Positions 11,801 to 23,800 of a DNA stretch of 64,000 nt are shown here, piece after piece. The DNA is taken from NCBI GenBank assembly GCA_003586115.2, contig QVOM02000025.1, positions 81,400,879 through 81,464,878 on the forward strand. Direction: 5' to 3'. The first letter of the stretch is position 1, and each line of letters starts with the position of its first letter. Position numbers and translations under genes: made by a program. Under the pieces are notes generated by a model, which ran no database searches, was not told the DNA's origin, and saw only the letters and a program-made list of their open reading frames with translations. This DNA comes from Salvator merianae. Taxonomy: Eukaryota; Chordata; Lepidosauria; Squamata; Teiidae.

Positions 11801-14800
11801 GAGAATACCAGCAATGGGCATGGCCTCCAATGTTCCACATTAATGTATGGAAGGGAGGCCTGTAGTTCCCTTTCTCATAGTGCCCAAGTTGCAGTGCAGA
11901 AAGGCCCTTAGTCTGTTCTCTTTCAACTGAACAGAAACCTGCCTTGCATGGCTATTGTGAGGATGAAACATAACATGAATATACCTTACACCAGTGTTTC
12001 TTGAACTGTGGTCCTCCAAATATTCCTGAAAACAACTCTCACCATTCCATGTCAGCTGGCAAGGAATGCTGGAAGCTATTCAGCAACATCTGGTGGACCA
12101 CCCTTTCAGGATCATGGTCTTAGACTGAATCAAAGCAGAATCCTGCCATAAGATGCTCCAGACCATTGCTGCCTATTTTAAGGGCCAGAAGCAGGGATTA
12201 GAGAGGCTCTACTCAAGATATTTTGAGCTGAAGATGCTGGATTATCTAGCCTGCATATAAAATATATAGTCTACATTTAGTTCTGAAGTTCTCGGGAAAA
12301 GGATGGAACAAAAAATGGGGTTAGTTAACTAAGGGTCTTTCTGCACTCACCGTTAATCAGGATTACAACCCCTTGTAGCCCTCTTCAGGGCCTGTTCTGT
12401 CTTCACACTGGTGCAGACTAGACTGCCCCCACACACAGCTATCACACTTCATCCACAGAGGATAGAGCATGATCCAGAACAGGAGGCTCTTACTGAGGTC
12501 TGCAGGCATACCAGTGGGACCTAATCCGGAACACAGAGGCATGCAGAAGGCGTTTCGGTTACAGGGGAACACAATTTGGCGGCACACGTTATTGCTCTAC
12601 CAAAATAGGTCCCCTAGGGCAGGGGTCCCCAACCACCGGTCCATGGACCAGGACCAGGCCGTTGGGGTTTTTTTGCCAGTCCGTGGCGCCGCCGCAGACC
12701 AGCACTAAACACGACCAAAGCCCTGCCCCTGCCCCACCCCCATCCCGCCCTGCCAGGCCATGAAAAAATGGTCTTGCTTGAAGCCGGTCCCTGCTGCAAA
12801 AAAGGTTGGGGACCACTGCCCTAGGGGCTCTGAGGCTAGGAACTTTCATTCCTAGCTGTCAGAGCCCTCAACAGCCGTTCCAAAGTTCGTATGAGCTTCG
12901 GGGCCAGGGTGGAACAACATGCCACGCACTCAGAACTGTTCCATACCAAGACTTGCCATGATCCAGACTACTGGACCTTGTGTGATCCAGAGCCACTAAA
13001 CTGGATCATGGAAAGATAAGTACAGAAATGCCCTTAGGCTGCAGCCACTCGCATTAAAAAAGTGGCTCCGAAGTGGCTTAAAGGTGGCAGCATGGGGTAG
13101 CTCTTGTTCCCACTGCATCTCTAATCCACACTAGGGACCCAAAAATGCACTTCAGAAGTGGATGTTCTGGCCTTTAGTGTGGATTAAGGCGTGATGGGAA
13201 CACTAGCATGTGACAGCTGCCTTCTCTAAGTCATTTTTCAACTGCCTATTTATTTTTATTTTTTTTACAGTGCAGATGCAGTCAGAGCAATGTCCAACCT
13301 AATTATATTTAGCCTTTCGGGTTCCTCCTGAAGCAACTGCCTCACCCTACCTAATATTAGGGATGATTCAGTTTCTTTCCAGCCAGGAAGTAGATAAACA
13401 AGTCTTGAAAAAATAAGAATGAAGATGGATATGACAGCACTTTTCAAATACCTAAAGAAGATGGTCACAGAGAACCAGAAACATGTTTCTTATCGTTCTA
13501 GAATATGTAATATGCAACAAGAGTCTGACTGAACCACAGAAAAAAGAGCAGCAGTGCAGCACTGGAAATATAGCCTAGGGAGCTGGTGGTCCCCCTTACA
13601 CTGGAAGTCTTCAAGCAAAGGCTGGGTAGCCATGTCTTGGCAATGCTTTAACTGGGTGCCTACAGAAAGCAAGAGAAGGGCCCAGCGGCGTAGCTAAAAG
13701 TTTTGCCGCCCGGGGTGAAACGGCGGCAGAGGAGCGCGAGTGAGGCTGCCCTGCCCTGCAGCCTCCTCCCCTCGCTGCCGCCCCGACGAACAGCGGGCAG
13801 GCGGGCAGGTGGGTGTGGCGCTGCACTCTCCTTCGCGCTCGTGCTCACTCTCTGGCACACCGGGTGGGCAGAAAAGAACCTGGCTACATGGGCCGCCCGG
13901 CACAACGCGCCACCCAGGGCGACCCCCCCCGCCCCCCGCTTGCTACGCCACTGGAAGGGGCCCTTCTAGGTTTTGTATTCAATGACTATATTTATGACTA
14001 TAAAAAGATGTGTGGCACGGAAACAAAACACATGTGGTGGAAAATGCCATACGTAGCAGACCAGGACATGAAACTCCCACTGTCTGGTTGCCAAGTGACG
14101 CTGCCTGAACTTTTGCTTTTCATTGGACGGCCATCCAGTGTCCCCAGCAGCTGCCAATGTCTCACAACTCCAAGCCCGACGTGCCAAGGAGGCAGCTTAA
14201 GTGTTCCCAGGGCCAAAGAACGACTTAATTTTTGTTAGTCTTTATCGCCTCTGCTCTTTGCATTGTGGATTATTTGTCTTGTCATCTCTTATGTGATTTG
14301 AGGCTTTTACGAAATGCTTCGCATTCCCAGTCAGAAAGAAATGTTAAGCCTGTCAGTTTGCACAGATTAAGCACGGCACTTAATTTGAGAGAATGTATTT
14401 ATCTGCTGACTTGCACAATGGGACAAGAAGCAGGAATCCTTATCTCCTTTCTTTCTCCACTTCCATTTTGGAAACTGTAATCTGTTTTGTGGCAAAGTTT
14501 TTTTTTTTAAATCACCAGTATTTCAGAATCTGACCTAAACAGTTGTCTGTAAATATCCCATGAAACAAGTAAGCTGCATGGAACAACACCAGCAGCGGCC
14601 GGCGGCTTTACGCCCGGGTGTTCGTACCCTGCGTGAAGCACGTCATGGCTGTTCGTGGGGCCTCTGGGCCTCCGTACTGCCTCAGCAGCGACCCGGAGGC
14701 CCCGTGAACAGCCATGGGGCGTTTTGCATGGGGCGCAAACACCCGGGCTTAAAGCCACCGGCCGCCACTGAACAACACCCAAACCAAAGTTTGAGGCCCT

Positions 14801-17800
14801 TTCTGCACTAGGCCTTATTCTGGATTATATAATAGAATAGGAATCGGCCATCCACATGCTGGTGCGGACTGCAGCAGGGCCCTGCTGATCTTAATGAATG
14901 GGCAGATCTCTAAGAGAGAAGGTGCTCCCATAAATCCTAGTTTTCCATAGATTTTCTAATGGTTTTGCTCTATGTGGTGGTTTGTGAGAACTGAGCTAAA
15001 GCATTACAAGTAGGAGCTGGCATGCCTCCAAAGGCCAGCTAGCTGGCCACTGTGAGAGAAGATGGTTGACCTAGATGGGTCATGCATCCAATCCCATGAG
15101 GCACTTTTTATACAACATTCTTAAGGATGTTCCACACTCTGAGGAGGCCCTTGTGACTGGGAGCGGCATATCGTTGCTCCCAATCATGACCACCTGTGGA
15201 GCACAAATTAGTGCTCCACAGCTTTACTGGGAGCTGACAGTCAGTTCCCGGTAAAGTTTTATGTAATAAAACTTACATATGCAAGCGTATGCATATGTGC
15301 AAACATGCATGTGTAACATACACACAAACACGTGTTGTAGCTGCATCCTTCTCTCCAACAGAGGTGTGCAAAACTGTGTCTACTCATCCCATGTACTGAC
15401 CTATCTTTCCCAGGGACAAAGGAAGAAGGAAGGAGCATTTACTTGCATTAACTTGGGTGTGTGTGAAGCACCAATATCTGCACAGCTGCTGTATTTATCA
15501 TTGCTTTAGCTCTTCCCTGCAGCCTCCAAACACAGGTAAGTAGTCCTCCTTTCTCCCAGGAGCCCAGTAATGGCAGTCTAGCCCATGCAAACCATTGGCT
15601 CTCAACTAAATGAGCAGTGATGCTAAAGTAGTCTAGCATACCTTTCTGCAAACCTCTACTTTTAGCTCTTTCTGTTACCAGATGAATCCTTTTGCATCCC
15701 CAGGAGACAGCATATATAGTCCTTTTTCAATTGTAGACTATAACTAGCTCAACTATGGGCACAGTGTTAATCATATGCTGATAGAAAAATAGATCAGACA
15801 CAGGCTGAATCACCAGGAGTCAGGCAGGAACCAGGCCTGGCTTCAGACCAGGCTGGCCAAACAAAAACTTGGCAGGCTGCGAAGAGAACCTGCTTAGCCA
15901 CATGGCTGGGGAGAAAAACAGGAGGAGGTAGGTGGGAGATGAGAAGCCAATAGCATCTGTCACTTGCTACTGCACAACACTGGCAAACGAAGCCAAGCTG
16001 AGCTTCACAGGATCAGATCAGGAAGCCAACAGGCTCAGAAAACTGTGTTCCAGAATAGATGATCGCTCTGTTTACTTTTAAGTGCAGAGGTGCCAAAAGA
16101 GGTTTGTACGAACTCAATTTGTAATGAACACTCCATGTTCACATGGTTCCTTAAATTTTGGGTTTCAGGCCAACTGCAAACAAACACAGGAGGTCTCCAA
16201 GTGACTGGTTCTTGTGGTCCCATTCTTCTCCTCTGTCCGAATGCCATGGCTTCCCCACTTTTCTCAAGTGCCTGTGCTTCATCTTCTTGCCTTCTCCATC
16301 CCAGACTAGGCTGCTGTCACGAGCAATGCAGTTCTTCCAAATGCCAAACAATGCACTTACCTTGACACGCTAGGCCTTCTGGACTGGAGAACCATGGGGT
16401 TTCTCAGCAGGTCAAGTGCATGGATATTCTTGCCTAAAATGAAAACTTCCAGGAACCTCCTGGAAGGACCCACGCTCCTCTACTCCAGAAGGCCAAGGTG
16501 AACACTGGTGTTTGGAAGAACTGGGTGGCTAGCAGCAATGGCCCAGCCTGGGCTAGCAAGTAGATGAGGCATGTGCACAAAAAACAAAGTGGAGAAGCCG
16601 CAGACACAGGGCAGGTTGAGGCTTGGATAATCTGAACCAGGTAGCCAGGTCTACAAAGCAGTTGGCCAGTTCTAATTTTTTTGGGAGGGGGGAATGGTTC
16701 ACCCATGCCTGGTTTGAGTTCAGTATGAACTGAACCAGGCTAATCACGTTCATGCACATCTCTGTTTACTTGCACTATACAACAAATCAAAGGATTTTCA
16801 GCCCAAGGTGAAGCTGCATTATTTTTTCACGGAAGAGAAGCTGATTTAAACAGCTATTCACCTTGTCAACTGCCAAAGCACTTTTATCCTGTTCTACTCT
16901 TTTTTAAATTTTGAAATGGACAGCAGACTATTCAATAAAAGTTACTTAGAACTCACAAAGTCGGAACGTCTTCCACATTCTTTGCTGGGATCTCTTGAAT
17001 TAGTCTAACAACAAGGCTGTAAAATCCAACTAATAAAAAGGCAGCATTTATACGAAGCCCTCATGTGTTCTAAGCGCTTGTCATAATTTATCTTTTTGTA
17101 ATCCTCAGAACAACCCTGGCAGATACGTCAGTAGAATTTTCTCAGACTTGCTGAAAGGAATGGCTTCCCTGAGGCCATCTAGGAAACATTCAAAACCCAA
17201 TTCACAGGGCACTGCCTGAGCTACAGTGCTAAACCACTTCTGAGTTATTGGCAAGGAAACTGTTTTGAGCATCAGCTCCAGAAATGCTCCAAGGTCTTCT
17301 CTGCCTTCTTGTTTTCCAGCTCACCAGGCCCCTTTCTACCAGTCCCCTTTCTTACCTGAATGGCTTGCTGTCAGGGTCGGTGTCTTTGAAGCCCATCTCT
17401 TCGAGCTTGCAACGGCGATAGAGCTCATAATGCCGGCTGTGAGTTTGCTCTCGCAGGTCCTCCATATTCACTCTTATCAGCATTTCACGCAACTTCACAA
17501 AGTCACAGTGGTTCTCATTTTCAACTACAAAATAGGAAGTGGGGAAAGAGGAAGGAACAAAGAAAGTGACCCTCGAGCAAACTGAATCAAACACCTGATT
17601 GAATAATTGTTGTGTATCCCCACCTGGCTTTCAATACTCTTCTTATATACTGTTGTGAAATCTGCATCCCTGATCATACTCTGATTTTAAAATTATTTAG
17701 TATTTTATTGCCCATGTAATCTATTTTTACTTGTATCTTGATTTTAAATAACTCTTTTATGCACTGCTTTTTGAGTCTCTCAGCTGTAATAAATTCATGT

Positions 17801-20800
17801 ATGTATGTATGCATATTGTTGTTTCAGTTGTTTTTAACTTGGTTTTAGTTGATTTGGAAACCGCTTTCAAATTTTTAACATGAAAAAGCAGCATGGAAAT
17901 GTTTTAAATAAATAAATATATGCTGGAAATCTACTCAGTTTCGGCCTCACAAATTCAATGTCTTCACATTTACCAGGTAGAATGCCACTCTTAACACTAA
18001 TTTTAATGGTCATCACCCCAAGGGATCTGCGTAAAAACTGAATGCTCTTCATACTTGCTTTTTGGGGGATCATCATAAGCACTCTATGAGATTGACCAGC
18101 ATTTTTACCTTGACTATAGCAGGGAACTCAAGGACACTCAGTTCATGAATAAGCTTAGATTTCAACCAAAAAATTTATGGATCAGGCTTCCTACCAAGAT
18201 GCAATAATGCCTTCTATTTCTGCTTGTCAAAAACTACAAAGGTACCAGCTTGTACTTCTTCACAAGAAACAACAGGAATGGAGAATATTTTAATACTATT
18301 TCCTGAAGGGATAACATTCCTAGCTATCATATTGGGGAGGAGGGGAGGGATTACCTTTATAATCTTGGAATGGATCACTCAAAATTTCCTCCCTGAAGGC
18401 AGTTTTAAGTCTCACAAGCGCTTTCAGCACTTGCTAGAATGTGTACTGCTTGGAACATTTTAATCACAAATAATACAATGTCTACTTAATGCTCTAAACC
18501 CAGATTTCTCTGCACACAGAGAGGACCTTGGCATGGGGACAAGCTTCATATGTCCATTAGATGGTGCATGTTGCCAGCAATGGTTCATACACCATTTGCT
18601 CCAGGCTCCAGCTGCAAGCCTCCATTGGATCACCCCACAGATCTCCCCAAACTGTGCTTTGACCCATGAGAGGCTTGTGATTGGATCCCTGTTCCCTCTC
18701 CACTGCCTCCACAAGCACAGTTTCCAGGCAGCAGCTGTGCACTGCTTTATGCCAAGGCTAGAATCCAAGACCTTAGGAGCCAATCGACGCCAGTAAGTCA
18801 AGGGTTAAATGCCAGCTGAGCGAGCAGATTTATCCCACCGTCAACATACCCTGAACGACTCCCCACGGGTATTGCCTTGCCTTGGCCATCTTATTTCCAA
18901 TCTTCACTTCTTCAGTGCTGCCAACAACAGCAAATGGAAGATGGACCTAGCATGGAAGAGAAAGAGATGAAAACAATGGGTATCCTCTGTTGGTTCAGCC
19001 AATGCATTTTCCTTTTTGGAAAAAAAAAAGAAGCAGGGAAGAAGGAAAAAGAACACATTTAAGTGACAAACATGCTGGCTTTGAAGTGTCTCTGGGATGT
19101 TGCCAAAGCCTTCAAGAAGAGGGGGAGAGGCTGTAGGATCAGTGATGGCACCAGATCAAAACCGTTTCCTTCTTCAGTGTTTGCATTTTGTGATGCTTTA
19201 AAAAAGCAATTCACTCCAGCTCCATACCCATGCAATGAGATGGGGAGGAGCAAAGGACAACACAGAGCACAAGTATGCGCATAATAACTTCAAATGCATA
19301 CTCAGTCTTGTATTTGTGATCACAATATGCGCTATACACGTTTGCAAGCCTAACTCTGCTTTTTTTTTTTTTTTTTAAATGGAAGCAGAGATAACTGAAG
19401 AAGTTAAAGCTGGACTCCTGCACCACACTCCATAATTTCTTCCATGCTCCTGCAGAATTGTAGCACATGGTCTGCCTAGCCAATAATTTGAAAATGAAAT
19501 ATTTGTAGTGAAATCTATGGGACAAATTTATTACTATTCTCCAGAAAAAATTTACATATGCATGTATGCATGTGCTGGCATTGACCCTTTCTGCACTGGG
19601 CCTTATTCCGGATAATATTCCAGGATACGGACCTATCATCCACACGCTGGTGTAGACTATGGCAAGCCCTGCCCAGGTCCTGCCACAGTCTGCACTAGCA
19701 TGCGGACTGCAGGCCCCTATTCTGGGACATAATCCAGAATAAGGCCCAGTACAGAAAGGGCCCTTCTCTCTTGTGACTTCACATCATCATATGAATTCAT
19801 GTGGCAGCATGAGCCATGTATTAGAAGTACTGTAACAAAATGTATAGCATTTGCTATATTCTGTTTTGAGTAATGCACAAGTATCAGAACCTATCCCTTT
19901 GGAATGCTCTTCCCTCCAATACCCATGATGCTCCTTCATTACCAACTTTCAGGCACCTATTGAAGACATTATTTTTCACCAAGGCATTCCTCATGTGAAG
20001 CATTCCTTCCAACCCACCATTTGTAATTACTTTTGTTTTCTTTGTTATATGGCCCTTTTCACAGTTAATTCGGATTAAGGACCTGTGTAGAACACATCTA
20101 GATCTCATAGATCTGTGTGTTAATACAGGCTTATGGGTCCACACCCCCGGTGCTACACTCTGTCTGAATTAGACAAAGCATGATCCTGATTAGGGAGGTC
20201 TACCAGTGGAACCAGAAGCCCTGATCCAGAACACAAGAAGCACGCAGAAGGCCCCCTCCCATATTTGGAATTATGGGCTGACGCGGTCCAGTGGCACGCT
20301 ATAGCGCACTGCTGAAACGCATCCCTCAAAATCTTGTAGCTAGGATCTTGCTTAACTCTAATGTTTTTTAATTAACTTAGGGTTGGGAGAACTGATTGTC
20401 CTGTGCTCATTTTTCTTTTTTTCAGTTTCCTTTGGTTGTCTGTAAACCATGTCAGGATCCCAAGATGGGAAGCGGTATAAAAATATTTTAAAATAAATAA
20501 ATAAACGGATATTTTTATTCTCTCAGCAAAACAATTAATAGCAACAAATTGGAAAGCAAGCAATCCCCCATCGCTTCAAAAATGGTACGCATCGCTTTGG
20601 ATCATACAACATCAGAATGTATAACGGTGCAATCGAAAAAAAAAATGCATGGACAAGAATCTGAACTCTCATTTTATGCTACCTGGCATAAATTCTTGGC
20701 TTATGCCCTGTAACACTCAGACTTCGTAATTCTCAGATTTAACCCGCTGAAACATTTGACTCGGAAACATATTTGTTGGTTAATAACCATTTTTTGTAAG

Positions 20801-23800
20801 GCACGCTTATGCTCATATTTTATTCTTGTATATTTACAAAAGAATTGTATTCTTTCTTATTTATATGTCCATATTATGAGACATTGTTGTAAGATAAATT
20901 TACAATAAAATTATATTAAATAAAAATAAATAAATAAATAAACTTCCATACCAAGCACTCCCAAGGGAGGATGCATTAAAGGTAACATTCAAACAGGGCC
21001 TAAAAACACATAAACTCTTAGAAATGTTCAGTAGCTGGAAGTGCTTTCCTTTCCACCTTGGGAGGGCAGAAGAGTATCTCCAGGCATGGCAGTAATGAAT
21101 GGGATGACAGAATCATAAACTGCCCTGGGAAAGGAGTGGTCACAGGAGAACATTATGACTCAGTCACAATTCTGTACGCAATGCCCCGTCTCTTCCTTGT
21201 CCTGTTTGTATGCAATTACACAGTTTACATGCTGATGGCTCATGCCAAAACTAAGTACTGACATTTCCTTGGGAGTGGGCAGGGTGAATGGAAGGAAGTT
21301 TAGCCTCTACCAACTCCCTAGTCTATTTTATTAGCTTTCACTAAAGGAGGAAGGAAAAGAGGGTGTCATAAAAAGAGGCAGGAAACTTGGCTGTGTCCAA
21401 GGGTCCCCAAATGCTGCTTCCAGAGGGGAAATTCACAGGCATTGCTAAAAAAAAAAATATCGGCAAGTTATTTGAGCAAATACAGCATAGGAGAAATATG
21501 CACAGGAACATACAATAGGTAGAGCAAGATGCCCAACTACAGCCCTTCGGATGTTCCCGAACTACAGAACTGAGTAATACAATTTCCAACATGGGGAAAT
21601 GGCAACAGAATGCTGGGAAATGAATGCTGAGTTGTAATCCAGAAACCTCTGGAGGGTCACAGCTGAGTACCCCTATGTTAGCAGATTTCAGTTGGGATCC
21701 CATCATGAAGCAGAGTTTGGACTTGCTGGCCTAAAAGTCCCCTTCTGCCCCTATGATTCAATGGACAAGGAGAAAACACTTGTGTTATCTACCTGCCCAG
21801 TAGCAAAACATGTTAAAGTATGACACAGCATCTGATTTGACAAGTCATAATTATTTAAAGCTGCTGTTTTTATTTCAGAAGAAAGCTCCACCCCAGAAGC
21901 AAGAATGACAAATCATTATTGTGTGGGTGGAAGTTCCAGTCAGGATTTGGCATTAAAATTATGGTTAGAGCAAGCCAAAGTTTGAGTGACATATGAAATA
22001 AGTCAGGCACAAAAGCTGAAGTCTCCGACTCCCTGTTCAACAATTTATGCTGTGCGGTACTATTTAAAAAAGAGAATGAAAACGAGTCTCCTTCGTCAGT
22101 TGCATACTATCACATCTTACTTCTGTGGCTATGGCTTGTTCATTCCTTCTATGTCTTGCCTCTCAAATTTGCAACTAATAAGAATGTAAGAACGTAAGAG
22201 GAGCCCTGTTGGATCAGGCCCCGTCCCATCTAGTCCAGCATCCCATCTCACACAGTGGCCCACAATTGCTTCAGGGATTCTCAAGCAGAAGACAAAAGCA
22301 AGACCTTCACCTGCTCTGGACTCCCTGTAAATGGCCTGTAGAGGCATCCGGCCCGTCTTTCCAACCAGGAGGCAGTACTTAGTAAAACTGGTAGCACTTT
22401 TCCGAAGGCAGAATTTCATTTCAGAGCTGCTAGCTGTGGAGCTTCTTTGAGTACAGCTACTTTTTACAGACCTTTCAACTGTACAAAGCACTAAAACTCT
22501 CTCTCTGTTTAATATACACAGGCCTAGCATGCACTAAGCACTTCATTTCCTTTTGCATTTTCTGTGCTTCAAACCCAAACCTCAAAACCACGCTGGAATA
22601 TTTGGAATTTACCAGTAAATAGCCGCTGGGCCTTTGCCTAAAACCAATGTGCCTAACCCAGCCTGTTTAGCCAAAAAGATGCCCCTGGGATTGGTCTTCT
22701 TCCAGGATACTGTGTATTTAGAAACAAGAGCCAAAACCAAGAGGAAGCTCAGTCTACACTTTTGTCTCCCGGGAGTCATCCAGGTGGTGTTTTCATTACA
22801 CTGTGTGCAATTCTGGAGAGCTGGGTTTTTATTTTGGGGAAAAGCTGGAAGTAATGCCCATTTGGACGAGCTGAGCCAAAAACCAGGGAGGTTGGTGGAA
22901 AGATACCCTATTATAGACTGTGGGACTGTCACAGCTATAGCATTTCGGTGGCTGAAGAAAATGTCAGTTTTCTTCTGCTTACTCAGCACCAACACCTTTC
23001 AGCTCCTACGGTACTTTACTGTGCCACCAAAAATGATCTGAGCAATTGCAAGAGCACTTAATTCACAATCTGATGTTTACACTTTTGAGTTCTTCTCTCT
23101 CTTTCTCAGATCGGCTTGGCTGAAAAACCAATGAAAGGTCTTACAGTTCTCATGTTATTCAACTTCATGTTAGGGGAACTGCTGATTTTCCCCCCCTTGT
23201 ATAATGCTATGATTTGGTTCTCACAAGCCAAACGGAGCAGTCAAAGCAAGTGTTATTCAAGTAATTGCCAACTATGGAAAACTGGAGGTTAGAGGAATTA
23301 CAGAGGCCCAGTTTGCCAATGAAAGTCAATAGTACATATGAGATATGAGCCCCAGTCTAAAAATGTAAGTCCATGGCACTGTTGAGTGGAGGCCCAGGCA
23401 ATCAATACATCAGTGGTGCTCCAGAAAAGAGATCCAGACTCCCTGTGTAGCATCTGTGCTGTGGAGGAAGGGCCCAGTCTATCGACCAAAGCCAACTGCA
23501 CTTCATAAATCACCTTTCCAGGATTAAGTTAAAAAAGGGATGTCATATTTTACCAACAGTATAAAACCAAATTTAATGCATTTTGATTCTGGTCATTGAC
23601 CGTACAAATAAATTCATTCATCCATAAAACCAAATAATGCTTACAAATCGTGTTACACAAGGAACAGTTGTACAATTAGGCAAAATGTGGCAGTCTGCAA
23701 GACTACTTCATAGTAGGTACTGCACTTTTGCTGAATCTGCATGGTATGGGAAAGGCGGACAGAGAAAAATTATTTTCTCTGTCACACAATATTAGGGCCA

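Larger units (their letters stand above)
10917..17355 (-). other. SEPTIN11: intron 7 (6.4 kb)
   Basis: Dense in DNA transposons: hairpin elements, three hAT copies with target duplications, a 680-bp inverted repeat, a CR1 piece and a MIR-like core. Gaps between them hold unremarkable AT-rich sequence. Confidence 0.85.

Noticed and set aside
13690..14240. Several overlapping open frames of 70-141 residues on both strands
   Set aside because: They arise from the GC-rich hAT element at 13683-13953, which lowers stop-codon frequency.
19211..19645. 144-residue minus-strand open frame
   Set aside because: It enters a poly-T tract and the TTCTGCACT MITE; the Lys-rich run is the translated homopolymer.
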